From Carboxylicivirga mesophila (lineage in GTDB: Bacteria > Bacteroidota > Bacteroidia > Bacteroidales > Marinilabiliaceae), in NCBI RefSeq assembly GCF_018271975.1, contig NZ_JAGUCN010000003.1, positions 62,001 through 126,000 of the forward strand: a stretch of DNA of 64,000 nt. The letters are read 5' to 3'. Shown here one piece after another: positions 26,353-35,311 of this stretch. The notes beneath the pieces are model-generated. The model searched no databases. It worked only from the letters and a program-made list of their open reading frames with translations, and was not told where the DNA came from. The translations under genes and the position numbers were made by a program. How positions within the stretch are numbered: position 1 is the first letter of the stretch; every line of letters begins with the position of its first letter.

Positions 26353-27669
26353 ATGAATAAGATACTTATAAATATATTGATCTTTGCCCTGCTACCAATC
26401 TGGTTAGCAGCACAGAACAACCCGGGACAACTTTCGGAAGAGCAGATATATCGCAAAGGGAACAAATACAATACCTGGTCGGTATCAGTTGGCGCAGGCC
26501 CCCTCATCTACTATGTTGATGTGATTGACTACACTGCTTTCCCTAACAACAACTGGAAATTTGCGCCTACCATTATGATCAGCAAGCAGTTCAACCGTCC
26601 GTGGGGTATTGACTTACAATGGCTGATGGCTGATATGTATGGTCAAAAAAACGGCCGCTATTTTGAAGGCGATTTGTACGACGTATCACTTAACGGAACG
26701 CTGAATATTAATCAGCTGGCCATATTTGGACCCATTAGCGACAAATGGAACATATATGCAAAACTTGGTATTGGATTGACTTATTTCCGGAGCAGACAGC
26801 ATTCTTTATCGGATAACCGTGTCCTTATCGTTTCCGACGTATACGAAGGCACAGCAGGCTACCCAACACCACATGGCTGGCTGCCCTCCGACTACCTGGT
26901 AATGGGCTACGAAAGAAGAGGAGAAGGTGCACCGGACAAGAAAACCAGTCGGCAAAATGAGGTGGTAATACCATTTGGTGTTGGTGTCAAATACCGAATC
27001 AGCAAGAGCTTTGATGTAGGTACAGAAGTTCTGATGCGACAGATGAGTGCTGACAATCTGGATGTAAACCTAACTGGAGCTGACAATGATAGCTACATGC
27101 TGGCTTCCATTAACCTTACCTATAAGCTAGGCAAGAAGAACAAACGCCATGCAGCATGGACCTATAAAGATTTTAATATCAACTACAAACGCCAGCGCGA
27201 CAATGATCCAATGGCACAAAAGCTGGATTCTCTGAAGAAGCAAATAGAATACATGTCGATGCTTGACTCGGTTAAATCTGACACGAGCACAATCATCACC
27301 GAATCTGTTGAATATAAAGAAAGTGTATCAGCTTCTATCTTCTTCGATTTTGACAAGTCAGAAATTACAGAGGAAGCCCACATGTCGCTTGCCAAAGTAG
27401 CCTATGTTATGAACCAGGATAAATCATTACGAGTAAAGATTGTTGGTTATTGTGATGAGAGAGGTTCATACGAATACAATGTTAAGCTGAGTCAACGTCG
27501 TTGTAATGCCACTTTAAGAACGCTGGTCAATGACTATAACATCGATCCTAATCGCTTTGAAATAGACTATAAAGGAGAAGCTGAACTGCTGTCAGACACA
27601 CAGAAACTGGCACCGAGAGGTCTTCACCTGGTGAATCGACGAGTTGATTTATTTGTGATCATTGAATAA
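26353..27669 (+). CDS. OmpA-family outer-membrane protein (first of tandem pair)
   Basis: A 438-residue protein with a signal peptide ending at LAAQ, a predicted beta-barrel region (about 40-280, with 'NTWSVSVGAGPLIYY' and 'WNIYAKLGIGLTYFRS'), a linker and a C-terminal OmpA domain ('ASIFFDFDKSEITEE', 'VKIVGYCDERGSYEYNVKLSQRRC'). The Asp and Arg that bind peptidoglycan diaminopimelate are present. It should anchor the outer membrane to the wall. A near-consensus -7 element (TAGCTTTA, 26317-26324) lies upstream. The next gene begins 2 bp after its stop and is a clear paralog. Confidence 0.88.
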   Translation: MNKILINILIFALLPIWLAAQNNPGQLSEEQIYRKGNKYNTWSVSVGAGPLIYYVDVIDYTAFPNNNWKFAPTIMISKQFNRPWGIDLQWLMADMYGQKNGRYFEGDLYDVSLNGTLNINQLAIFGPISDKWNIYAKLGIGLTYFRSRQHSLSDNRVLIVSDVYEGTAGYPTPHGWLPSDYLVMGYERRGEGAPDKKTSRQNEVVIPFGVGVKYRISKSFDVGTEVLMRQMSADNLDVNLTGADNDSYMLASINLTYKLGKKNKRHAAWTYKDFNINYKRQRDNDPMAQKLDSLKKQIEYMSMLDSVKSDTSTIITESVEYKESVSASIFFDFDKSEITEEAHMSLAKVAYVMNQDKSLRVKIVGYCDERGSYEYNVKLSQRRCNATLRTLVNDYNIDPNRFEIDYKGEAELLSDTQKLAPRGLHLVNRRVDLFVIIE

Positions 27670-27671
27670 AC

Positions 27672-28976
27672 ATGATGAGATTTACATCCATATACATTAT
27701 AAGTTTGTGCCTTTTCGCTTTTTGTGCATCAAGCGTACATGCACAGTTCTCAACTGATCATAGGCAGCTGGAAGAGCACATGCGTTATTCGAGAGACAAG
27801 TCTTTTAATACCTGGTCGATAGCCATTGGTTACGGGCCACTTGTGATGCAAAACGATTTAACATCGTATGCCATTCTCCCTGATAGGCACTGGAATTTTG
27901 GGCCAATGGTTAAATTATCCAAGCAAATTCACCCTGCCTGGGCAGTTGACTTTCAGGTTCTGAACAGTGATTTCCGCTCTGGTAACGACCAGTTCTATAG
28001 TGCAGGAAACTTATTTGATTACTCCATTAACGCAGTTACATATATCAACCAGTGGTTTGCTTACCCCGGACCAATGCGCGATAAATGGAACTTATACCTG
28101 AGCATTGGTGTAGGATTGACCTCTTATCGCACACGTGTGCATTACACAGCCACTGATTCTGTTGTTCATTATCGCGACTGGGCACCACAAAATGCCGGAG
28201 CAGGCTACCTGGTGTTGGGCTATGATGCCGATGATCCCTATAAAAAAACAGCCCGCGTTAATGAATTGGTGGTACCCCTAAGCATTGGACTTCAATACCG
28301 CATCAACCGAAGCTTTGACATTGGACTGGAAACATCCATGCGCTGGTCAATAGAGGATAAACTGGATAATGTGTTGCTGGGGGCCGATAATGATAAGTAC
28401 TGGTACACCAATATTCATTTGGCATACAAAATTGGTAAAAAAGATAAGCGTCACTCCAGGTGGACGCATCGCGGCTATGGCTTTAATGTGTTTGACAAAC
28501 CCAAAAAAGATCCTTTGGCCGACGAGGTAGCATTACTTGAAGAAGAATTAAAGCAATTAGAATCGAAAAAAATAATTAAAATTGATACAGTTACTATTAA
28601 GCATCATGCGTTGCGTATTTATGGCAGTAACAACATGGTATCCGTTTATTTTGATTCATCTGACAGTAAGCTCGACACCAAAGATCAGGTAGATTTAGCC
28701 ACCATTGGCCTATATATGGTGAAGAATCCCGGCTCAACAGTAGATATCTATGGCTACAATGACAGTAGAGACAATGCACTTGAAAACCTTGACATCAGTA
28801 AGCGACGCTGCGAGCAGGTACTATCCTATTTTGTCGACGATTTAGGGATAGATAAAGAACGATTCAGGCTCTACCCCAAGGGAGATGATGATGTGCTATT
28901 ACCAAAAGACACCAGTAAAAGCAGCGCCATTAGGGTAATTAACCGAAGAGCTGATGTTGTAGTTTTTAAGCCATAA
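27672..28976 (+). CDS. OmpA-family outer-membrane protein (second of tandem pair)
   Basis: A 434-residue paralog of the preceding gene with the same layout: signal peptide to VHAQ, barrel region sharing 'NTWSIAIGYGPL', 'DKWNLYLSIGVGLTSYR' and 'GKKDKRHSRWTHRGYGFN', and a C-terminal OmpA-like domain ('MVSVYFDSSDSKLDTKD', 'VDIYGYNDSRDNALENLDISKRRC'). The OmpA domain is more diverged than in its neighbour, but the Asp and Arg positions remain. Start ATG 27672 is 2 bp after the upstream stop; a second ATG follows immediately. The pair probably arose by duplication and is cotranscribed. Confidence 0.87.
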   Translation: MMRFTSIYIISLCLFAFCASSVHAQFSTDHRQLEEHMRYSRDKSFNTWSIAIGYGPLVMQNDLTSYAILPDRHWNFGPMVKLSKQIHPAWAVDFQVLNSDFRSGNDQFYSAGNLFDYSINAVTYINQWFAYPGPMRDKWNLYLSIGVGLTSYRTRVHYTATDSVVHYRDWAPQNAGAGYLVLGYDADDPYKKTARVNELVVPLSIGLQYRINRSFDIGLETSMRWSIEDKLDNVLLGADNDKYWYTNIHLAYKIGKKDKRHSRWTHRGYGFNVFDKPKKDPLADEVALLEEELKQLESKKIIKIDTVTIKHHALRIYGSNNMVSVYFDSSDSKLDTKDQVDLATIGLYMVKNPGSTVDIYGYNDSRDNALENLDISKRRCEQVLSYFVDDLGIDKERFRLYPKGDDDVLLPKDTSKSSAIRVINRRADVVVFKP

Positions 28977-29051
28977 CTGAACCTTTTGAGGCACCTCATG
29001 TTTACTTTATGCTACCAGAAGTAGATTGAATTGCACTACAGTTAACAATCT

Positions 29052-29098
29052 GGTAAAACAAGATTAATCCGATCTGTATTAATCTTGTTTAAATTACC
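29052..29098 (+). terminator. Long hairpin after the OmpA pair
   Basis: A 13-bp perfect stem (29056-29068 with 29078-29090) around a 9-nt loop, with flanking GGTA/TACC (29052-29055 and 29095-29098) that can extend it. The T tract is only three bases, so termination is plausible but not certain; it sits 6 bp before the next small ORF. Confidence 0.5.
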
Positions 29099-29103
29099 AA
29101 CAA

Positions 29104-29307
29104 ATGGAACTTCTTAAACTAAAGTATATGAGAATAACTAAGGCCCTATGGTGTAAAAATCTAAGCGATAAAGACTTCATCTTTGATATCTTCCAAAACA
29201 ATGGCTTTTTACCCAATGCGAATACTTTGCCTGAATCATCGAATCTATCAGATAACCGGGCAGAACTAGAATCAGAATCGGCGAACAACACCGAACCTGA
29301 GCAATAA
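29104..29307 (+). CDS. Small hypothetical protein (67 residues)
   Basis: A short frame with a hydrophilic product, 'KALWCKNLSDKDFIFDIFQNN' in the middle and an acidic Ser/Asn/Glu-rich tail (SESANNTEPEQ). It ends 8 bp before the DCC-family gene, which suggests co-translation. The CDS starts directly behind a long hairpin. I recognise no family. Composition is compatible with a real coding sequence, but the length makes this uncertain. Confidence 0.4.
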   Translation: MELLKLKYMRITKALWCKNLSDKDFIFDIFQNNGFLPNANTLPESSNLSDNRAELESESANNTEPEQ

Positions 29308-29315
29308 AAGCAGAC

Positions 29316-29672
29316 ATGGAAAGGTACAGAATAGAAAATCACTTACCTATTGCCTATTATGATGGCCGTTGCAACTTCTGTTTTGGTTTGGTACAACAAC
29401 TTCAAAAATTGAACCTTGACAGAAAAGTGAACCTGATACCTTTTCAATTAGTCAGCAGCAAAGTACCTGAAGAATTGCTTATTATAAGTAATTCTGAAAG
29501 TTATGAAGCAGACAAGGCCCTTATTAAATTACTGAAGCTTATGGGCGGTCTGTTTTATCTGCCTGCATTTATTCTAATGCTGCTACCGCCATTTCTTCTC
29601 AAAAAACTATATTATGCATTGGCTCGAAACAGGTATCAATGGTTTGGTACAACCTCCTGTACCATTAATTAA
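29316..29672 (+). CDS. DCC family thiol-disulfide oxidoreductase (DUF393)
   Basis: A 118-residue protein with the family motif 'IAYYDGRCNFCFGLVQQL' (DGxCxxC, residues ~16-23), followed by a helical part with a hydrophobic segment ('LPAFILMLLPPFLLKK') characteristic of this predicted thioredoxin-fold family. The redox substrate is unknown. Its stop codon shares the palindrome TTAA with the stop of the convergent DUF4924 gene. Confidence 0.8.
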   Translation: MERYRIENHLPIAYYDGRCNFCFGLVQQLQKLNLDRKVNLIPFQLVSSKVPEELLIISNSESYEADKALIKLLKLMGGLFYLPAFILMLLPPFLLKKLYYALARNRYQWFGTTSCTIN

Positions 29673-30211
29673 AGTTCCAATTTTCCTGCCTGCTCTTCAT
29701 TGAACTTTTTGGCAAGCATACTCAGTAGCTTACTAAAATTCTTAATCGCCAATTCAGTTTGTTCTGATACCTTCTGATGCTTTAGCTTTAACAGAAATGA
29801 GCTGTAAATAGCAGTCAGACAAATCTCAATATCATTGGATAAATTGTTGCCCGATTTATTATCGAACTCCTGAATAGTAGCTGCCATGCTATTATACAGA
29901 TGCTGATAGGCCACCTCATTGGGCGCTTTTAGTAATTGGTTATGCAGGCGGTTAACATCATTAACGGTATTAATATTCACCTGCAGGTGCCCTTTCTCCG
30001 ATTTGTTCTCCATGCGCATCATTTCAGCTAAGTTGGCCCACCAGTCTCTTATTTCGAGGATAACATCGTCGGACTGCTGATATCCTGGCATAATGTGCTT
30101 ATCTATTAAAGACATATCGAGTTGATTGGCCCTTATCAGATCCTCAACTTGCCACATATACAGGATATATTCAATAATATTTTCTTTCTTTTTCTGCTGA
30201 GCAACTATCAT
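29669..30211 (-). CDS. DUF4924 family protein
   Basis: A 180-residue helical cytoplasmic protein beginning 'MIVAQQKKKENIIEYILYMWQVEDLIRA', which matches the Bacteroidota-restricted family DUF4924. No catalytic motif is visible and no function is known. It follows the S4-domain gene by 10 bp and probably shares its transcript; its 3' end overlaps the convergent DCC gene by 4 bp. Confidence 0.75.
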   Translation of the reverse strand: MIVAQQKKKENIIEYILYMWQVEDLIRANQLDMSLIDKHIMPGYQQSDDVILEIRDWWANLAEMMRMENKSEKGHLQVNINTVNDVNRLHNQLLKAPNEVAYQHLYNSMAATIQEFDNKSGNNLSNDIEICLTAIYSSFLLKLKHQKVSEQTELAIKNFSKLLSMLAKKFNEEQAGKLEL

Positions 30212-30221
30212 ACTTAATCAA

Positions 30222-30617
30222 TTAAAAATCCCATTCTCCCTCCTGGAGCCTTTCTAAATCACGTCTGTCTTTCTTCGTAGGTCTGCCTAAGCCTCTTGCG
30301 CGATTGGCATTACTGGCTAGTTTGGACAACTCAAGTAATTCAATCTGATCAGGTGGTGTTATATCCCTTACAAAATCCGGTGTAAGTTTGGCACCCATGC
30401 GCTTCTCGGCCACATCAAGTACCTTAAATCGTCGTACAATTGGTGGAATACGAATATCTATTTCGTCACCAACTTTAATCAAACGCGACGATTTAACAGG
30501 CATACCACTAATCATCACCTTACCCTTTTTGCATGCTTCTGCAGCAATGCTCCGGGTTTTAAAAAGTCTGACCGCCCATAAATATTTATCGATTCTCACC
30601 CCTGATTCACTCATCAC
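30222..30617 (-). CDS. S4-domain RNA-binding protein (Hsp15/HslR-like)
   Basis: A 131-residue protein with an N-terminal S4 domain ('GVRIDKYLWAVRLFKTRSIAAEACKKGKVMISGMPVKSSRLIKVGDEIDI'), which binds structured RNA. The basic C-terminus ('ARGLGRPTKKDRRDLERLQEGEWDF') matches Hsp15, a heat-shock factor that recycles stalled 50S subunits carrying peptidyl-tRNA. Its location 24 bp after peptidyl-tRNA hydrolase fits that theme. Confidence 0.88.
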   Translation of the reverse strand: MMSESGVRIDKYLWAVRLFKTRSIAAEACKKGKVMISGMPVKSSRLIKVGDEIDIRIPPIVRRFKVLDVAEKRMGAKLTPDFVRDITPPDQIELLELSKLASNANRARGLGRPTKKDRRDLERLQEGEWDF

Positions 30618-30641
30618 TTATAAAGCGTTTGATGTACAACT

Positions 30642-31262
30642 CTATTTATTATTATACTGGCTCATTGCCCGGGCAGCGCCAACAGTTGCAAAAGCTTTGA
30701 CAATGTCTTCGGCTACTTTTACACGTTCAAGCAATGTTGACCATTCTTCATCCGTCCATCGGCCGAGAACAAAATCAACCTGTCTGCCTTTCGAGAATTC
30801 ATTTCCAATACCGAAACGCAGACGTGAATATGCAGCAGTGCCCAGAGTGCTCTGTATACTTTTTAAGCCGTTATGACCTGCATCACCACCTTTTGTTTTA
30901 AGCCTCAACGTTCCGAAAGGTAATGCCAAATCATCCACCACCACCAGCACGTTTGACAATGGTATTTTCTCCTTTTGCATCCAGTAGTTAATAGCCTTTC
31001 CACTTAAATTAACATAGGTATTGGGCTTTAGCAAAATAATGTTTCGTGATTTAAACTTATAAGAGGCAATGGCACCATAGCGCTCATCCTTAAATTGTAC
31101 ACTATTGCTTTTGGCTATTGCATCTAACACTTCAAACCCAACATTGTGACGGGTTTGCTCATATTCTTCACCTATATTCCCTAAACCAACAACCAGGTAC
31201 TTCATATCTGAAGGCGTATTATCTTTTTCCGTTCTCTTAAATAGCTTTATTAGCCCAATCAT
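30642..31262 (-). CDS. pth: Peptidyl-tRNA hydrolase
   Basis: Releases tRNA from prematurely dropped peptidyl-tRNA. Motifs: '[26 protein letters not shown]' with the catalytic His, '[15 protein letters not shown]', '[32 protein letters not shown]', 'RLRFGIG'. The frame has a 19-residue extension ([19 protein letters not shown]) before the canonical MKYLVVG; similar basic extensions are common in this phylum, so I keep the longer start but the Met at residue 20 (plus 31205) is possible. It precedes the S4 and DUF4924 genes on one strand. Confidence 0.94.
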   Translation of the reverse strand: MIGLIKLFKRTEKDNTPSDMKYLVVGLGNIGEEYEQTRHNVGFEVLDAIAKSNSVQFKDERYGAIASYKFKSRNIILLKPNTYVNLSGKAINYWMQKEKIPLSNVLVVVDDLALPFGTLRLKTKGGDAGHNGLKSIQSTLGTAAYSRLRFGIGNEFSKGRQVDFVLGRWTDEEWSTLLERVKVAEDIVKAFATVGAARAMSQYNNK

Positions 31263-31301
31263 AGTTTGGTATTCTAATGCCCGACAATTTGGCTAAAATA
31301 T

Positions 31302-31332
31302 AAAAAAACCTCCATACGTAAATATGGAGGTT
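31302..31332 (-). terminator. Terminator of rplY
   Basis: A 10-bp perfect stem (31307-31316 with 31323-31332, core ACCTCC/GGAGGT) followed on the minus strand by five T. It separates rplY from pth. Confidence 0.85.
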
Positions 31333-31352
31333 CCTTATATATTCTATGACTG

Positions 31353-31931
31353 TTAGTTGGCAGCAGCTTGCTGAGCAGCAGCACGAGCAGCACGAGTCAG
31401 ACGTACAGCAACTACAACCGCATTCTTGGCATTCAATAACTCAAGGTTATCGAAGTTTAACTGACCAACCTGCATTGTTTTCCCTAAACCAAGGCTATCA
31501 ATGTTGATATTTAATGTATCAGGTAAGTCTTTTGCAAGAGCTTTAACTTTCAGTTTACGTTTTTCAAGCTGAAGTTTACCACCGGCCTTAACACCTTCTG
31601 CAAAACCTTCTAACTTCACTGGAATCTCAATTACAACTGGCTTATCTTCTTTTACCAAAAGGAAGTCAGCGTGTAACATTTGTTCTTTAACGGGGTGGAA
31701 TTGCGTATCCTGAAGAATAGTAGGATAAACTGTTCCATCTACGTTTACATTGATGATGTAAACATTTGGTGTGTAAATTACTTTACGGAACTCAGCTTCA
31801 GGAGCTGTAAAGTGAACATTCTGCTCACCACCGTAAATCACACAAGGTACTTTACCTTCAGCACGTAATGCTTTGGTTGACTTTTTACCTAACTCAGTAC
31901 GTACAGTACCTTTAATTTCAATTGTTTGCAT
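31353..31931 (-). CDS. rplY: Ribosomal protein bL25, general stress Ctc form
   Basis: Binds 5S rRNA in the large subunit. The 192 residues hold the L25 RNA-binding domain ('LGKKSTKALRAEGKVPCVIYGG', 'LQDTQFHPVKEQMLHADFL') and the C-terminal TL5/CTC beta domain ('IEIPVKLEGFAEGVKAGGKLQ'), ending in an Ala/Arg-rich tail. Codon use looks optimised. It has its own promoter in the gap after prs and its own terminator. Confidence 0.96.
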   Translation of the reverse strand: MQTIEIKGTVRTELGKKSTKALRAEGKVPCVIYGGEQNVHFTAPEAEFRKVIYTPNVYIINVNVDGTVYPTILQDTQFHPVKEQMLHADFLLVKEDKPVVIEIPVKLEGFAEGVKAGGKLQLEKRKLKVKALAKDLPDTLNINIDSLGLGKTMQVGQLNFDNLELLNAKNAVVVAVRLTRAARAAAQQAAAN

Positions 31932-32012
31932 AATTCTTTTTTTTAAGTGCTACTCAAAATTATAACCATGTGAGGCTAAATTTCCCATCACACGCTTGCT
32001 CTAAAGCGGCTG

Positions 32013-32020
32013 CAAAGATA
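32013..32020 (-). promoter_or_regulatory. -7 element for rplY
   Basis: The minus strand reads TATCTTTG. Predicted leader is about 75 nt. The -33 region would lie inside the end of prs. Confidence 0.45.
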
Positions 32021-32025
32021 ATACT

Positions 32026-32964
32026 TTAGATCAAAAATTGATTGCTTATCGACTGATAATTATATACTTTTTCAATAGTATCGGCAAAAAGTTGTGCTAC
32101 CGACAACACTTTAATCTTATCACATTTCTGTTTTAATGGAATTGAATCGGTGACATACAACTCAGTCAAACCTGAATTTTCGATGCGCTCATATGCCGGA
32201 CCTGATAATACAGCATGTGTAGTAAATGCGCGTACACTTCTGGCACCAGCTTCCAACATCATATCAGCAGCTTTAGTCAGAGTACCAGCGGTATCCACCA
32301 TATCATCCACAATAATCACATTCTTATCAGTTACATCACCTATAATACGCATCTCATCCACAACATTCGCTTTGGAACGCTGCTTATGGCAAATAACCAT
32401 TGGTGTTTCCAAAAACTTGGCGTAGGTATTTGCACGTTTTGTACCACCCACATCTGGTGAAGCAATTACCAAATTCTCAAGGTTCATGTGCTTAATGTGC
32501 GGTACAAAAATTGATGATGCATACAGATGATCAACGGGAATATTAAAGAATCCCTGAATCTGATCGGCATGCAAATCCATTGTAATCACACGATCGACTC
32601 CTGCTGCTTGTAGCATATCGGCAACCAACTTGGCTCCAATAGCCACACGTGGCTGGTCTTTTCTATCCTGACGTGCAAAACCAAAGTAAGGCATTACGGC
32701 TACAATCTTATAAGCCGAAGCGCGCTTGGCAGCGTCAATCATCATTAATAACTCCATCAGGTTATCTGAAGGAGGGAAAGTAGACTGAACTAAGAACAGG
32801 TGAGAGCCGCGAACGGTCTCTTCGTACATAGTTGTAAATTCACCATCGCTGAATCGCAAGCAGTTAACACTACCCAGTTCTCTGCCGGAACAAAGACTAA
32901 TTTTTTCAGCAAGATACTTGGTACTAGTTCCCGCAAATATCTTAATAGGAGCTTTCGGTGGCAT
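32026..32964 (-). CDS. prs: Ribose-phosphate pyrophosphokinase
   Basis: Makes PRPP from ribose 5-phosphate and ATP for purine, pyrimidine, His, Trp and NAD synthesis. The 312 residues contain the metal/ATP loop 'VITMDLHADQIQGFF', the flexible loop 'RQDRKDQPRVAIGAKLVADML', and the PRPP-binding loop 'VIIVDDMVDTAGTL'. Length is standard for class I. It is monocistronic, with a -7 element about 50 bp upstream. Confidence 0.97.
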   Translation of the reverse strand: MPPKAPIKIFAGTSTKYLAEKISLCSGRELGSVNCLRFSDGEFTTMYEETVRGSHLFLVQSTFPPSDNLMELLMMIDAAKRASAYKIVAVMPYFGFARQDRKDQPRVAIGAKLVADMLQAAGVDRVITMDLHADQIQGFFNIPVDHLYASSIFVPHIKHMNLENLVIASPDVGGTKRANTYAKFLETPMVICHKQRSKANVVDEMRIIGDVTDKNVIIVDDMVDTAGTLTKAADMMLEAGARSVRAFTTHAVLSGPAYERIENSGLTELYVTDSIPLKQKCDKIKVLSVAQLFADTIEKVYNYQSISNQFLI

Positions 32965-33009
32965 TTAAATTGATGTTTATCAGATTATTTCAATGTTGCT
33001 TTGTGGCTG

Positions 33010-33017
33010 CAAAGGTA
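33010..33017 (-). promoter_or_regulatory. -7 element for prs
   Basis: The minus strand reads TACCTTTG, with TTTG (plus 33044-33047) 26 bp upstream of it, longer than the usual spacing. Predicted leader is about 39 nt. Confidence 0.45.
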
Positions 33018-33104
33018 AGCAATTCATATTTTCTTAACATGAACAAACATCATAAAAAAGTATAATTGTTGAGATTTTAGAACATCCCATTCATTAGCAA
33101 TCAC

Positions 33105-33701
33105 TTACCACTTACTATTCAAATCATCAATGAAAGTCAATAAGGCTTCTGAGCCAAGCCCGTTCTTTGATGAGGTATAAAAAACCGGTGGTAATTCTTC
33201 CCAATATTCCAGCAACTTTTCTTCATACTTTTTCATGTTAGTGCTGAATTGGGTCTTGTTCAGTTTATCTGTTTTTGTAAACACAAGCGCAATGGGCACG
33301 CCGTTTTCAATCATTGAATTCATAAATAACAGATCAATCTCCTGCATAGGAATTCGCGAATCGATAAGCACAAACAGGCACATCAGATTCTTTCGGCTCG
33401 AGATATAATCGGTAATAAGCGCACCAAAGGTAGAACGTAGCGTTTTCGAAACTTTGGCATAACCAAATCCTGGCAAATCAACCAGGTACCATTTACCATC
33501 AATGTCAAAATGATTAATCAGCTGTGTTTTACCAGGCGTAGAAGATGTTTTAGCCAACGATTTTCGGTCGCATAACTTATTGATTAATGAAGACTTTCCC
33601 ACATTGGAGCGGCCAATAAAAGCATATTCAGGCCTATCCTCTTTGGGACACTGATTGGCCTTAGAACTACTTTTATAAAATTGAGCTGATTGAATTCGCA
33701 T
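33105..33701 (-). CDS. engB: Ribosome biogenesis GTPase EngB (YsxC/YihA)
   Basis: GTPase required for 50S assembly. G motifs: 'AFIGRSNVGKSSLINKL' (G1), 'STPGKTQLINHF' (G2), 'LVDLPGFGYAKVS' (G3), 'VFTKTDKLNK' (G4), 'YTSSKNGLG' (G5). I chose the ATG at 33701 (MRIQSAQFYKSS, the usual beginning); an 18-residue longer frame exists, but a predicted -7 element (33720-33727) falls inside it. Single-gene unit. Confidence 0.94.
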   Translation of the reverse strand: MRIQSAQFYKSSSKANQCPKEDRPEYAFIGRSNVGKSSLINKLCDRKSLAKTSSTPGKTQLINHFDIDGKWYLVDLPGFGYAKVSKTLRSTFGALITDYISSRKNLMCLFVLIDSRIPMQEIDLLFMNSMIENGVPIALVFTKTDKLNKTQFSTNMKKYEEKLLEYWEELPPVFYTSSKNGLGSEALLTFIDDLNSKW

Positions 33702-33719
33702 GACGTCAATAATTTTCAA

Positions 33720-33727
33720 CAAAGGTA
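33720..33727 (-). promoter_or_regulatory. -7 element for engB
   Basis: The minus strand reads TACCTTTG. The predicted start about 12 nt upstream of ATG 33701 rules out the longer frame if the promoter is used. Confidence 0.45.
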
Positions 33728-33934
33728 GTGGCATTTTAACGAAAGAAAAACTCACATTTTGTGTAAAACATGCAAATTATTCACAAAACTCATGAAAATA
33801 AAATTTGTTGTTATTTTTTTAACTTTTTGTTATTTTTGGTTGTTTTTCTTTCTGGCGCCATTTATTTGTTAATAATCAAAATTCAGCACGGTCTATTTCT
33901 ATCAAATAGTGAGTATTAGTGCTGATAATTCTTA

Positions 33935-33942
33935 TAATTTTG
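33935..33942 (+). promoter_or_regulatory. -7 element for lysC-lysA
   Basis: Plus-strand TAATTTTG. Predicted start near 33950 gives a 30-nt leader before the ATG at 33980. No TTTG at -33. Confidence 0.4.
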
Positions 33943-33979
33943 CATCATTAAGTTATTGTAGATATTATAGTGTTACAAA

Positions 33980-35311
33980 ATGAGAGTACTTAAGTTTGGA
34001 GGAACATCGGTTGGTTCGGCTCAACGCATGAAAGAAGTCGCAGACCTGATAGATGATAATCATCAAAAGATTGTGGTATTGTCAGCAATGGCAGGTACAA
34101 CCAATAGTCTGGTTGAAATTGCCAATTACTTATACCAGAAAAATCACGACGGAGCTAATGAAGTAATCAATACACTTGAAACTAAATACGAGCAGGTGGT
34201 TGAGGAGTTATTTACGAGTGAAGCATTTAAATCCAAAGGTCGCGATTTAATTAAATCTCATTTTGAGTTTATTAAATCATTTACCATCGACATGTTCACG
34301 GTATTTGAGGAAAAAGCCATTTTAGCGCAAGGCGAATTAATTTCAACTGCACTATTTCACTTTCATCTACAGGAAAAAGGCAAGCAATCAGCCCTGCTTC
34401 CGGCACTGGATTATATGCGCATTGATAAAAACAATGAACCCGATGGTGTCTATATTAAAGAGAACATTAGCAAAATCCTGAAGGAACAGGAAGAGCAAGC
34501 AGTTTACATTACGCAAGGTTATATCTGCCGCAATGCTTTTGGCGAAATTGATAACCTGCAGCGTGGTGGCAGCGATTACTCGGCATCACTTATTGGCGCC
34601 GCAATTGAAGCTGAAGAAATACAAATATGGACCGACATTGATGGTATGCACAACAATGATCCCCGCTATGTGGAGAATACCAAAAGTATTTCGGAACTAT
34701 CATTTGACGAGGCGGCTGAGCTGGCCTATTTCGGGGCTAAAATACTTCACCCAACGAGTGTATTACCAGCAAAACTTGCAAACATACCAGTACGCTTGCT
34801 GAATACCATGCAGCCTAATGCAGAAGGCACACTGATTTCATCCAACCAGCGTAAAGAACGCATGGCGGCTGTTGCAGCAAAGGATGGTATTACCGCTATC
34901 AAAATCAAGTCGGGACGCATGCTACTGGCCTATGGATTCTTGCGTAAGGTATTTGAAATATTCGAAAGTTATAAAACACCAATCGATATGATTACCACAT
35001 CGGAGGTAGGCGTATCGGTAACTATCGATGACAATAAGCACCTTGATGAAATTGTAAATGACCTTAAAAAATACGGTACAGTTGAAGTAGATAACGATCA
35101 GGTGATAGTGTGTGTGGTAGGTGACCTAGTGGCCGACAATAAAGGTTACGCCAATACTATTTTTGACGCTGTGAAAGACATTCCTATCAGAATGATATCT
35201 TACGGTGGCAGTAATTACAACCTGTCGTTATTAATTAGTGCCAAAGACAAAAAGAAGGCTTTAAATCTATTAAGTGATAAACTGTTTAACCAGGAAACCA
35301 ATGAAATTTAA
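33980..35311 (+). CDS. lysC: Aspartate kinase (monofunctional)
   Basis: Phosphorylates aspartate, the first step toward lysine, diaminopimelate, threonine and methionine. The 443 residues have the N-terminal 'LKFGGTSVGSAQRM' and 'VVLSAMAGTTNSL', the catalytic core 'TQGYICRNAFGEIDNLQRGGSDYSA' and 'WTDIDGMHNNDPR', then two ACT domains with 'VGVSVTIDD'. No homoserine dehydrogenase domain is fused. The lysA ATG lies within its last codons (11-bp overlap), so the two are coupled. ACT domains suggest feedback inhibition, probably by lysine. Confidence 0.95.
   Translation: MRVLKFGGTSVGSAQRMKEVADLIDDNHQKIVVLSAMAGTTNSLVEIANYLYQKNHDGANEVINTLETKYEQVVEELFTSEAFKSKGRDLIKSHFEFIKSFTIDMFTVFEEKAILAQGELISTALFHFHLQEKGKQSALLPALDYMRIDKNNEPDGVYIKENISKILKEQEEQAVYITQGYICRNAFGEIDNLQRGGSDYSASLIGAAIEAEEIQIWTDIDGMHNNDPRYVENTKSISELSFDEAAELAYFGAKILHPTSVLPAKLANIPVRLLNTMQPNAEGTLISSNQRKERMAAVAAKDGITAIKIKSGRMLLAYGFLRKVFEIFESYKTPIDMITTSEVGVSVTIDDNKHLDEIVNDLKKYGTVEVDNDQVIVCVVGDLVADNKGYANTIFDAVKDIPIRMISYGGSNYNLSLLISAKDKKKALNLLSDKLFNQETNEI

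Noticed and set aside
29052-29098. The 13-bp hairpin as a mobile-element end
   Set aside because: No matching inverted repeat or target duplication is visible elsewhere, and its position after an operon fits a terminator-like role.
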